A stretch of DNA of 64,000 nt, taken from the NCBI GenBank assembly GCA_037962975.1, contig CM075675.1, positions 33,606,501-33,670,500 of the forward strand, in the 5' to 3' direction. Each line of letters starts with the position of its first letter. Position 1 is the stretch's first letter. The position numbers were made by a program, and so were the translations under genes. The stretch is from Clitoria ternatea. Its lineage: Eukaryota > Streptophyta > Magnoliopsida > Fabales > Fabaceae. The notes beneath the pieces were generated by a model. The model was not told where the DNA came from. It was given only the letters and a program-made list of their open reading frames with translations, and ran no database searches. Below are positions 1 through 10,474 of the stretch, piece by piece.

Positions 1-1091
1 TCTTAGAGTCTGATTTGGCACAGCCTGCTTCTCAACTGAACGGTTTTTATCATCATAGTTGTAATCCAACAGCAACGAAGCATCACAACCCTGAGTCATA
101 ACCAAGACCAAAACAAGGAGCATCAGTAAACCAAAAATCAACTAGAAAGAGATATAGCATGGTCAACATTTTTAGACATTCATCATTCACTTTAATACAA
201 AGAAGTAACCAAGAAAAGCTTACAAAACAAACTTAACAAACACCAAGTAATCAAGATCCATTTGAGTTCACATGATAAAGATCACTACACTTATGATCTT
301 GGGAACAAAACAGTAAACACTAGGAACACCAAGCATCAAGAAAAGCTTCAAACCAAATACCACTTAACACTGAAGACCCATTTGAATCTCCAGATAACAA
401 TTATGATCTTGTATGCAACGGAGAAAAACAAAAGCACCATGCTTCAAGAAAAGCTACAAAACAAACACGACTTAACATCAACCAATGAAGACCCATTTGA
501 ATTCAGATAATAAATCGACCAAATGTATGATCTCGTAAGCATAAAAGAGAAAAACAGAAGCACCATGCGTGAAGAATTAATAACCAAAAACAAACACAAC
601 GTAACGTAACGTAACACCGAGAAATCAAGAAAGGCCCATTCGGATTCACATAAAAAAGACTCCAAATTTACGATCGTGGAAGCAAGACAGATAAAAACAA
701 GACCACCCCATTTGAGCATTAAACATAATGTTTTGTGCAGAAAACTTAACAGAAGAAAAAGGAGGACCTGGATGAAGCAATCATGGAAGAAGAGGCGGAG
801 AAGCGCAGCGGAAACATCTCTGTGGTCGAAGTAGATGCGAGTGACGGCTGAACGGACAAGGTCTTCTGCTTGGGGGCACGTGTCCCTATAGAAATCGTAT
901 TCGAGATTGGACCCATCTCGAATTCTTTGGTTATATGGGAAAGTGTTGGCAAGTTTAACGGAAAAGGAAGAAGAATCACAAAAAGAAGAAGAAGTGGTTT
1001 GGGTTTCAGTTTCCCCTCGTGGGTTCCTCAGAGAGAGAAGCACAGGGACCACCAGTGCCGCCACGATCCACGCGTTGATGCAGCTTCGCAT
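1..1091 (-). CDS. Class III (secretory) peroxidase, exons 1 and 2, 3' part outside window
   Basis: Haem peroxidase of the plant secretory family, which oxidises phenolic substrates with H2O2 in the cell wall or vacuole. Exon 1 is 1091-768. The chosen ATG gives MRSCINAW followed by a hydrophobic stretch (about residues 9-21) fitting a signal peptide or anchor. An upstream in-frame ATG at 1193 would put a long tail before that segment and is less likely. Family hallmarks seen are YDFYRDTCPQAE near the mature N-terminus and RLFFHDCF with the distal catalytic histidine. Exon 1 ends CAG before a GT donor at 767-766. An AG acceptor at 92-91 opens exon 2, which reads GCDASLLLD in phase 0, giving the classic HDCF-x-Q-GCDAS junction. 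The 677-bp intron sits at a position used in many plant peroxidases. The long N-terminal extension resembles what I recall of peroxidase-48-type proteins, which is tentative. The proximal histidine and the other exons lie beyond position 1. Confidence 0.9.
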
Positions 1092-1199
1092 TTTGCTTTC
1101 TTTCTGCAATTTCGTTGTGCAGAGAGAGAGGAAAATAAAAGAAGCGGGAAGCTGAGAAGTTGGAATTGTTGCTATAATAACTGACTCACTCAAGCCACA

Positions 1200-3257
1200 A
1201 AGGCTATTGCTCTGCTTATGGCAATAGGTAATTAGTTACTGCGCTCTCTTGGGTCTGGGCTTAAGCTCCTACTACGCAACCAACACACAAAATTTGTCTG
1301 AAAATTAAATGACCCTATTCGATCATTAATTATTATTTTTTACAATTCTTCAGCTAAAATACCTTAAGCTATTGGTTGAGATTGTTTTTAAGAGTTTGGA
1401 TTAAAGTCATAAGTAGACTACAACAACACTTGTATTAAAATAGAGATATCTCTAATAGAATGGTACACAATGTTAACGAATTAAAGTATATTCAGTCTTA
1501 CAACAAGAAAACACATTATCTTACACTAGAAGATAAAAAAAAACACAATTCTCAAACTACCAAAATCACACTATTCATTTTTCATTTTTTATGATATCGA
1601 TTTTTGGGCTAAGCAAGTCTAGGGTTGAGTCAGATTTCAACAAATAAATTTTATCTAATCAAAGTTGATTGGATTAAGTTGGATCGGATTTGTGTAAAAA
1701 AAATTAAAATCCAATCTGATCTAAGTTAGTTTGGTTCAGATCAAATGATCAGATATCTGATTAATTTATAATCTAGTACAAATTTTAAGAAAATAAAAAT
1801 ATAGAAAAATTCAAAATCACAATTGTTGAAGTTTATGATCAAATATTTAAATTTAAAACTTAAATTCATGTCCTTTTCTCCTAAGAAGGAATTTAAACTC
1901 ATGAAAGAATTTAAATTAGAGGCATATCCACCTTAATGATAGCATTCTTCTTTTAAGGTGGTCGACCTTAGAGACAACTACATCTAACGGGCAGTTCTAT
2001 CCTCTGTCACATCAAATCATATCATCATGTCTCATATCGTCCCATCGGGGGAAGCTTTATCTCGTTGATAGCCTTCTCCCTACACCGGCGGCTCCATCTA
2101 ACAAATAGTCCTCTCCTCTTGTGGGGTATACTAGATGCATCTAGGCCATTATTACTTTGTTAACAACATACATGACCCTAACATGAATCTCTCCAAAATA
2201 ATATATAGTCCATAAAACATGATTCTTAATTAAATTAAACTCATTCATTCCAATAATGATTTCATTAATATTTATATATCTCAATATAGTAACAAATATT
2301 TTATAATGCAACAAAAAATATATCCAACAGTTACTTAGATAGAAATAACCAAAACAATGATAAATAAAACCTTTGATTAATTAATATATATTCATCAATT
2401 ATATAGGAATCATTTCATCAACAGCATAATTGTAACACATTATTCGATGGACTTAACATATATGAAATTATTATAAAAGCCTTATGTCCCTTAAAAATAT
2501 AATTTCAAATAAAAATAATAATTATGAATTTAAATAAAAACTAAGTCATCATAGTTATTATCCACTCATAGCAACAGACACTCACTACGTGCTCCTGAAT
2601 TGTTCTGAAACCTCAAAAATACTGAAATCCTATAAATTTGAGCACCTATAATAGGACTTTAGACAACTACACAAACAAAAGACTCCTTAGATTTATTCTT
2701 AGAGCATAAAAATATATCCTCTAATAATTTAGGAACGACCATCTTCAAGATTTTTAGTTATGGGTATACCTCAAGAGCTCTAATTTATTGTTTCTAAATA
2801 CTAAAGCATGCCTTTTATTCTTTTAGGGAAAAATCCCTAAACTCTAAAATATACCCCTGAGACGTGGAAACACATAATGAAATTAATAAGACTCAAATAT
2901 TTCTCTCTAGATTTGAAATTGATGTTCTAAGGTGAAGAAATAATACACTTATTGAAAAAAAATGGAACTGAGCACTACATTGATGGAGAGGAATGTTTGC
3001 GCTTGCGATAAGAAAAAAGGAAATTAAAAGTTTAAAACTTCTTACAACCTTTTAAAAAACTTTTCATGAACTAGTGTATTGCACCTCTTCTTTCTTCTAA
3101 AAAAGAAAAAGAAAAGGTACTTGTGTTTCACCAACCATCTTATATGATTTTTAAGTTGACCCTGTTCCTGAACTTCGCATGCCACGATACTAAAGCAAAC
3201 CCATTGGACATTTTTTTTAAGCTCTTAACATTTTTAAGTCTTTTATTTCTAATTTGT
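1200..3257. other. Intergenic DNA upstream of the peroxidase
   Basis: AT-rich, with no reading frame of recognisable family. The first few hundred bases should contain the peroxidase promoter, but no convincing TATA box could be chosen. Between about 1930 and 2160 the composition is richer in G and C and recalls decayed LTR sequence, but no ends or target duplication were found. Confidence 0.5.
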
Positions 3258-3265
3258 GTCTAGAC

Positions 3266-3778
3266 TAGGGATGTCAATGTAAGTCAACCCACTTCGTCCC
3301 GCCTTTAACCTAAATGAGAGATTGGGTGGGTTTGTCCCCCTACTAGAAACAGGCTAGAATTTCTGGCTCGTGTCATTTTGATGGTGGGGCAGGACAAGGT
3401 GGGATGGGGTAGGTTGGCTTGTCAATCTTTAAAAAAATTAAAAATTCTTTTTCTAAAAATATTTTTATTATTAGTATAAAAAAGTTTTTAACTAGGGGTT
3501 GGTTGATGATTGACCCACTTAAAAATATAAAAAATATCAAAATTAGGGAAAAAAGAAAGTATGATGTAATTGTGAACTATCAAGTAATAGCATGAAAGGG
3601 AAAAGTTAAAAAAAAATAAGCCCTCAACCCGCCTCGCCCGCCAAAAACCTGTAAAAATACAAGGCAAACAAATTTTGGGACCATCTTAAAATGAAATTTT
3701 CTAACCTATCCCGCCCGGCCCCATTTTAGAATGGTTGGCAGGTTGGCCTGTCGGGCTCAACCTGCTTTGACATCCCTA
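3266..3778. mobile_element. Non-autonomous hAT-like DNA element, 513 bp
   Basis: The left end reads TAGGGATGTCAA and the right end TTTGACATCCCTA, inverted copies typical of plant hAT-derived short elements. The flanking 8-mers GTCTAGAC (3258-3265) and GTCCAAAC (3779-3786) match at 6 of 8 positions and fit an aged 8-bp target duplication. The interior has GGGGCGGG-like and CCCGCC-like subterminal tracts and no transposase frame. Confidence 0.75.
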
Positions 3779-3786
3779 GTCCAAAC

Positions 3787-4189
3787 TCCTCTTAGCATGG
3801 TCAAATTGACCACTTCATTACTAGTGATTAAAAGGTTTTGGTCAAAAATTTAAGACATTGATTTATGAATAAAATAATCCATCAGACAAGATATGCTTAC
3901 ACAGAAATGTAGGACTACATTGGAAAAGTATGTGCATGTGGAATGAGCCGCGTATAATCAACCCTTTGTCTACTTTAATAAAATAAAAGGTTTAATATGT
4001 TTTTCACCCTCATAAAATTAACAAATTTCAATCTTTATTCCTAAAAAATTTTTGCTACATCTTTCGTCTCTATTAAATTACAATGTTTTGGAAATAGTTC
4101 TCGTCATTAGAGGGTCATTATTTACAATTAATTTGTTTGTTAGATCTTCATATTATGCACCAAAATATCATCTAATTATCTTAATAAGG
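3787..4189. other. Non-coding DNA left of the solo LTR
   Basis: AT-rich sequence with no gene. It is continuous in origin with 15699 onward, because the solo LTR inserted between them. Both sides contain phrases such as AGGGACTAATA or AAGGTTTAATATG, which recall legume short repeat elements, but no termini could be defined. Confidence 0.4.
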
Positions 4190-4545
4190 GATATCGTCAT
4201 ACCCCGATTTTTTGGACCAGAATCCTAATGTAATTAAAATAATTAATCAGTAAAAAGGTAAGTAAATTTTTCACATTTTCAAAAGAGGTTCAACACTTCA
4301 ACATTACATCAAGACCCGAACCACAGAAAACCGAATAGTGAGAGTTAAAAGATTTGTAAACTTGATCGATAATAAATATCCCTAATGTGTATACGATATA
4401 ATAGAGTTTACAGCGGAAAAGAAACATGTATAAGGGCATATGCCTAGTCCCATATATGAAGATAATGAGAAAAGGCCCTCAAAATTAGGAAGAAAGTGAA
4501 GAAATCAAATTTTGATTAATTTGCTTCAATGAAACCACCCACATT

Positions 4546-5070
4546 CGCTTGAGCACACCAAAATTCGCTTGAGCGCAAAACCCAGTACAATCAGACCTAA
4601 CCATTTCACTTAAGCGGGTCATATCTGCTTAAGCAAAAATCAGCCAGTATCTAAAACCCATTTAATTCGTTTGAGAGAGACACGTTCGCTTCGGCAAAAT
4701 CAATCCAGTAACCAAATACAAATAATTCGCTTAAGCAGGGTACATTTCGCTTGGGCGAAAATGGTCCAGAACCATTTCTAATTGAATTCGCTCGAGCGGA
4801 ACCTTGTCTGCTTGAGCGAAAATGAGGCAGAACCATTTTCGAAGTAATTTACTCAAGCGAGGATCTACCCGCTTAGGCGAAATCCCCACAGAAGCATTTT
4901 AAAAGAATTCGCTCGAGCGATACCATACTCGCTTGGGAGAAAAAGTGACAAAATCAATTTTGAAGGAATTCGCTCAAGCGAAACCACACCCGCTTGAGCA
5001 AAAATAAGCCAAACACCATATATCTGACACATGACAATCTCGCTTGAGCGAGATTAATCTTGCTTAAGCG
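4546..5070. repeat. Array of paired CGCTTGAGCG palindromes, 61-bp period
   Basis: Eighteen variants of CGCTTGAGCG or CGCTCGAGCG start at 4546, 4566, 4607, 4626, 4668, 4687, 4728, 4748, 4789, 4809, 4850, 4870, 4910, 4930, 4971, 4991, 5041 and 5061. They form doublets 19-20 bp apart on a unit of about 61 bp, with a last step of 50 bp. The spacer repeatedly carries CAGAA followed by CCATTT. The array lies near the 3' end of the LTR (minus orientation), in the presumed U3 region. Confidence 0.9.
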
Positions 5071-6165
5071 AATTTATCAGTAACTGTATACAAACTTCAG
5101 TAACTTAAATTACAAGGAAGGGCAAGACACATTATATACAAAATTGACCCAAATCATCGATTGACACACGTTTAGGCGCCTAATTAGGACTTGCTCCAAC
5201 AAGTCCGGCCCCATGATTTTAGCTCTAGATCATCACATACATAAATGGCGTTTTGGGCACAATTTGAACCAACTAAGCATGCCAATTTAAACTATAGGCC
5301 TATTTGGCCACAACCACATATGTACACAAACCATATACAAGCATTATGAGTTATAGGTGCCCCCTACAAGGGGTATTGGTCACCCAATGGGAAAATGGCC
5401 TATCCACTTCCCAATTGTGCATAAATAAGGCATGCTATCATCCTTTACAACTAATGATCATGCTATTACATATTTCATTTTTATCATCAATCAACTTAAA
5501 TCATTCATTTATAGACTTGGCCCAAAACCAAATATCACATTGTCTCCAGTCATTGTCAAGGTCATACAAAGAAATTAGCCATCAAACCATAGGATCTAAT
5601 TTCATTTATGACCCCCAAAATCCAAAACTGAATTATATACATACAAGCATACATACATACATATGCTATACAAAATTTTACCACCGGCCAAGGCTTACAA
5701 GCAGTTCCTCTACATTTACCTTTTTCAACTCGACCTCCAAAAGGTAGTATGTTCAACATACCTACATCAACCTTTTAAAACTAGCAACTAGGAGGTGAGT
5801 AACATATACCCAATGAATAAAAATCATACATTATGATAATACATACTTACATGTATATGAGTAACATTCACAATCATGTTATTTACTCATCTCACATTGA
5901 TGATGCATGATTTATCTCTAATTCTCCATTTTAAATGTGTATAATTTGCCATCACTTAGTGTGTAATATATTGCATTTTAACACATTTTTATCATTTGAT
6001 CTTTATGTAATATTTGATTTTTAATATGTGCCAAAAGAAAATAGATCAAAGAACGCAAGAATTCCAATCCAAAATGAAGATCAAAGTGCCTAAGGATCAA
6101 AGGGATCAAGGTATATGCAAAAAGATCTCAAAATGGGTGAAAAAGTATGCAAAATATGGAGAATC

Positions 6166-6397
6166 AGGGGGATGAATCGATTCATCCCCCTCCTGAATCG
6201 ATTCATACGAAATTAAGCACCCAGGAAGTGAAATTTTACATCCTGAATCGATTCACAAGCAATTGAATCGATTCATACGGGTTTCAAAGGCATTGAATCG
6301 ATTCTTCCATCAAATGAATCGATTCACACGTTCACTTTTAGCCCAGAATTGCATATGTAAAGCATGAATCGATTCATTTCACCATTGAATCGATTCA
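6166..6397. repeat. Array of paired TGAATCGATTCA palindromes
   Basis: Eight copies (one ending T) start at 6173, 6194, 6244, 6264, 6294, 6315, 6365 and 6386, at intervals of 21, 50, 20, 30, 21, 50 and 21 bp. The first is the centre of a perfect 26-bp palindrome at 6166-6191 flanked by AGGGGG and CCCCCT. The array is about 190-420 bp upstream of the TATA box, an enhancer-like position. Confidence 0.93.
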
Positions 6398-6589
6398 TGA
6401 GTGAATTATTGGCCCAGAAACACGTTTTCAAGCTTCTGGATGGTGGGCAAGGCACTAAAGATCATAATGGAGCACTGAAGCATCATAATGGAACACTAAA
6501 GCGTGATAATGGAGCACCATTGAATTGAAAATTAAGAGTGCATATTCCATTACAAATTAATTAAGGCATTAGCTTTGCTTTTGAGCTCC

Positions 6590-6597
6590 TATAAATA
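6590..6597 (+). promoter_or_regulatory. TATA box of the Athila-like LTR
   Basis: TATAAATA followed by GGAAGC. The same box is kept in the 3' LTR (12461-12468) and in both LTRs of copy 2 on the minus strand (23864-23871 and 29859-29866). It should set the U3/R boundary a few tens of bases downstream. Confidence 0.75.
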
Positions 6598-7580
6598 GGA
6601 AGCAAGGCAAGGGGCAGAGGACAATTCATTCTTCATCAGAAGACTTCAATTCCTCCTTCATACGTTCTTCCTCTTCTCTGTTGGAATTCTTCCAGCAAGT
6701 TCTTCATTTCCGGGTTAGTTTTGTTGTTTGTAGTTGTAATTATGGAGGGCTAAAACCCCTAGATTGATTTTCTTGGAGAATGTTGTAATGTAATTTTGAG
6801 GTCATTAATTTTAATATAGTATGCTTTTATTATTGTTATTTCTTCATAATCATTCTCTACTTATTTAATTCCATTTTGTTTAATTGAATTTGTATGCTTA
6901 ATCGGTTTAGTTATTCAAATGGAGTAAAATAAGATTTCAAATTAGAATGGATTAAGGAAATATGCATGCTTCATGAATATTTTCATAATCACTTTTAATA
7001 ATTATGGTTTGCTTAATTCCATAATTTGAGAATAGATTATGTATATAGGCGATGTTCTTATGTATGCTCAATAATTCCTAGATTTTACGATCTTGACTCC
7101 TTTTGCTTAATTAGGATGCTTGATTAAAATATTCATTTTTAAATAAAAGTAAAGGAATTGTGAATTGAAAAAGACGCTTAGTTGATCAATTCAAATTGAG
7201 CTAAGAAATTAACATTAATAAGTATACAAATTATTTTTAATGAACCAAGGATAAATTTATTTACAATACTCCAAGAAAATCAATCGCTTGTTATTTATTG
7301 TTTTAAATCCTTTATTTACTTTGTTTTAATTTTAATTGTGACAACAAAAATCAATCAAAACCCCCCCAATTGTATGTTAGTGAACTTATGTTTGTAAAAA
7401 TTTTTAGTTGTTTAGTTTTAATTTTTAATTGTTAAAAATTAGTTTAAGACTTGATTTTTCCTAAATTTTTGTGTTGATCCTTGAGAGAACGACCTAGGTT
7501 GACACCCTAGTACTACGTTAATTAATTTTAATGTACTAATTTGACGGAATCACGACTGTAAAAATATTCACGTCAAATTT

Positions 7581-7600
7581 TGGCGCCGCAGCCGGGGATC
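7581..7600 (+). other. Primer binding site, tRNA-Asp type
   Basis: TGGCGCCGCAGCCGGGGATC begins five bases after the LTR end. It resembles the TGGCGCCGTTGCCGG sites of Athila elements, which are primed by tRNA-Asp. Two bases in the middle differ from the usual site. Confidence 0.85.
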
Positions 7601-7762
7601 AACGATCTTTAGGAAAAACTCTTGTTTTAAATTAATTTTTTTTTATTAAAAAAAAATTTAAAAAAAAAAAATTTTTTGTTTGTTTGTTTGTTTATTTTAT
7701 TTCTTTTGCATGATTTAGGATTCTTATGATTTATTGCTCATCATGATCAAATATCTTGTTGT

Positions 7763-10474
7763 ATGCTATGTATGACTAGAAGAACTTTTGAGCATTTATA
7801 TTCATTTGATCCTGAAATTGAAAGAACTTTTCATAGGTTAATTAGAGAAGCTAGATTTAATAATAACTTTGTTGATATTGATAGTGATAGTATTTTTTCT
7901 GAATCTGTTGAAAGTACTACTGCTAGTTTTTCTGATATGGCTGAACCTCGTGAAAGAACTCTTAGAGAACTAGCTGCTCCTGAATTCACTTACGAAAGTT
8001 TGTGTATTCAATATCCTGATGAGGATGTCCCTTTTATTCTTAAGACCGGACTTATACACTTATTGCCTAAGTTTCATGGTCTTGCGGGTGAAGATCCGCA
8101 TAAACACCTCAAAGAATTCCACATTGTGTGTTCCACAATGAAACCCCAAAACGTTCAAGAAGACCATGTCTATCTTAAAGCATTTCCTCATTCTTTAGAG
8201 GGTGTTGCTAAGGATTGGTTATACTACCTTGCTCCAAGATCAATCACAAGTTGGAATGACTTAAAGAAAATGTTCTTGGAAAAATTCTTTCCTGCCTCTA
8301 GAACAACTGCAATCCGTAAAGACATATCTGGCATTAGGCAACTCTCTGGAGAAAGTCTTTATGAATATTGGGAGAGATTTAAAAAACTCTGTGCAAGTTG
8401 CCCTCACCACCAAATTTCTGAACAACTTCTTCTTCAGTACTTCTATGAAGGTTTACACCACGTTGATCGCAACATGATTGATGCGGCAAGTGGAGGAGCT
8501 TTAGGAGATATGACTGCTGCTGAAGCAAGAAATCTGATTGAGAAGATGGCATCTAACTCTCAACAATTTGGTGTGAGAAATGATTCTTTCAAACCCATGT
8601 TTGATTCCAATTCTAGTTCATCTGGAATTAAACTTGAGAGCAAACTTGATGCTCTTACCACTCTGGTCACACAATTGGCAGTAAATCAAAAATCCATGAC
8701 TGCTAAAGTGTGTGGCATCTGCTCTTCACAAGAGCACCCCACTGATTGTTGTCCTTCTCTACAAGAAAAGGATAATAATAGTCCCCAAGCCTATGCAGCT
8801 AACATCTACCATGATAGACCACCACCACAACAACAAAACCATGACCTTTCCACCAACAGATACAATCCAGGTTGGAGGAACCATCCAAACTTGAGATGGG
8901 GCAACCAACAACAAAATCCCCAACCTCCATTTCAAAACAATGCACCAACCTTCCAAAGACCGACACCTCAACCACCCACAAGTGGCCCTTCTTTGGAGGA
9001 TCTGGTGAAACAAATGGCTGCACAGAACTTGGAGTATCAACAGAGGAATGATGCTACCATCCAGAGTTTAAGCAACCAAATTGGGCAATTGGCTTCATCA
9101 TTAAGCCAGTTGCAATCTCAAAACTCTGACAAATTACCATCTCAACCAGCTGCAAATCCAAGAAATGTGAGTGCAATTCAGTTAAGATCAGGTAAGAACC
9201 TTGAAGCACCCATACCTAAGGAACCTGAAAAACAAACAGATGTGCCCACAACAGTTGAGAATGATGTGCCCTCTTCAAGCACAAGCAAATCTGAGATGCA
9301 ACCATCCCAAATTCCACCTCATATCCCTCTTCCTTTCCCACCAAAAGCAATTCCAAGCAAGAAGATGGAAGAAATGGACAAAGAAATTTTGGATACTTTC
9401 AGGAAAGTGGAAGTGAATATACCTCTTCTCGATGCAATCAAGCAAATTCCCAAGTATGCCAAATTTCTGAAGGAGTTGTGTACTCACAAAAGGAGACTCA
9501 AGGGCAATGAAAGGATAAGCATGGGAAGAAATGTATCTGCACTGCTTGGTAAGGAAAATATCCCTGAGAAATGCAAGGATCCAGGTACGTTTTCTATACC
9601 TTGTATCATAGGCAATAACAAATTTGAAAATTGCATGTTAGATTTAGGAGCTTCAATAAATGTTATGCCTATGTCTGTTTTTAAATCTTTGTCTCTTGGA
9701 AATTTACAACCTACTGGTGTAGTAATTCAGCTAGCCAATAGGAGCACTGCTTACCCTGCTGTAGTCATAGAGGATGTTTTGGTTCAGGTAGAACAACTTG
9801 TTTTCCCTGCTGACTTTTTCGTACTTGATATGGAAGAAGGTATGCCTCAAATTCCTGTTCCTATCATTTTGGGAAGACCATTTTTGAAAACAGCCAAAAC
9901 TATAACTGATGTCCATGCTGGAACCCTTTCTATGGAATTTGGTGACACTAAGGTAAGATTTAACATTCTAGATGCCATGAAACACCCTTCTAAAAATCAT
10001 TCTATTTTCCAAATTGACATTATTGATGAACTAGTTTTTGAACATTTTTCTGATGTTGATTTGGAATGCATAGATGATTCATACAGTTGTTTTGCATGCA
10101 ATAATTCTGAGAATTGTGATATTTGTGCTGAAATTGACAAATACATAACTACTGATTTAGAGTCTATAGAAATACCTGTTCTAAATGTAGATTTTCAAGA
10201 AGACTCTAACAAAATTTTTGATGTGCAAGAATCCAAATCTGTTTTGTTAGTTCCATCTACTTTGCAGGCACCTAATCTGGAGCTAAATTTCTTACTTGAA
10301 AACCTCAAGTATTCATACTTGGGAAATGATGAGGAGCTTCCGGTGATAATCTTTACTTCTCTTGATGAAAATCAAGAAGAGAAATTACTGCAAGATTTGG
10401 GAAGGAACAAGAAGGCTAGACCACTATCCAATATGCTTCAAAAGGATGTGGTATTTGAGTTTGATCCACCTTGA
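7763..10474 (+). CDS. Athila-type Gag-protease polyprotein, 903 residues, open
   Basis: Forms the retrotransposon's particle and cleaves itself; no polymerase follows. Residues about 110-240 match the retrotransposon Gag capsid region (AFPHSLEGVAKDWL, LYEYWERFKKL). A degenerate zinc knuckle, CGICSSQEHPTDCC, is near residue 316. A Gln/Pro-rich linker leads to LRSGK near 473, a motif typical of Athila Gag. The aspartic protease follows with DLGAS near 626 and LGRPF near 702; DLGA is the usual Athila variant of D[ST]GA. An acidic C-terminal tail ends just after FEFDPP. The ORF is uninterrupted. The second methionine, four codons in, is an equally possible start. The minus-strand copy is very similar but carries two stop codons. 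Confidence 0.92.
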   Translation: MLCMTRRTFEHLYSFDPEIERTFHRLIREARFNNNFVDIDSDSIFSESVESTTASFSDMAEPRERTLRELAAPEFTYESLCIQYPDEDVPFILKTGLIHLLPKFHGLAGEDPHKHLKEFHIVCSTMKPQNVQEDHVYLKAFPHSLEGVAKDWLYYLAPRSITSWNDLKKMFLEKFFPASRTTAIRKDISGIRQLSGESLYEYWERFKKLCASCPHHQISEQLLLQYFYEGLHHVDRNMIDAASGGALGDMTAAEARNLIEKMASNSQQFGVRNDSFKPMFDSNSSSSGIKLESKLDALTTLVTQLAVNQKSMTAKVCGICSSQEHPTDCCPSLQEKDNNSPQAYAANIYHDRPPPQQQNHDLSTNRYNPGWRNHPNLRWGNQQQNPQPPFQNNAPTFQRPTPQPPTSGPSLEDLVKQMAAQNLEYQQRNDATIQSLSNQIGQLASSLSQLQSQNSDKLPSQPAANPRNVSAIQLRSGKNLEAPIPKEPEKQTDVPTTVENDVPSSSTSKSEMQPSQIPPHIPLPFPPKAIPSKKMEEMDKEILDTFRKVEVNIPLLDAIKQIPKYAKFLKELCTHKRRLKGNERISMGRNVSALLGKENIPEKCKDPGTFSIPCIIGNNKFENCMLDLGASINVMPMSVFKSLSLGNLQPTGVVIQLANRSTAYPAVVIEDVLVQVEQLVFPADFFVLDMEEGMPQIPVPIILGRPFLKTAKTITDVHAGTLSMEFGDTKVRFNILDAMKHPSKNHSIFQIDIIDELVFEHFSDVDLECIDDSYSCFACNNSENCDICAEIDKYITTDLESIEIPVLNVDFQEDSNKIFDVQESKSVLLVPSTLQAPNLELNFLLENLKYSYLGNDEELPVIIFTSLDENQEEKLLQDLGRNKKARPLSNMLQKDVVFEFDPP

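Larger units (their letters stand above)
5898..7575 (+). repeat. 5' LTR of Athila-like copy 1
   Basis: Starts TGATGATGCATG and ends ATTCACGTCA. It is matched along its full length by the 3' LTR. It contains the palindrome array in U3, three 21-bp-spaced TAATGGA(G/A)CAC repeats (6465, 6486, 6507) and a TATA box. Confidence 0.93.

Noticed and set aside
870..1184. Plus-strand frames of about 80-104 codons over the peroxidase exon
   Set aside because: They are shadows of the peroxidase coding sequence on the other strand.
4546..5070. CRISPR-like repeat array
   Set aside because: The repeats are short degenerate palindromes with related spacers inside a plant LTR; there are no cas genes and the genome is eukaryotic.
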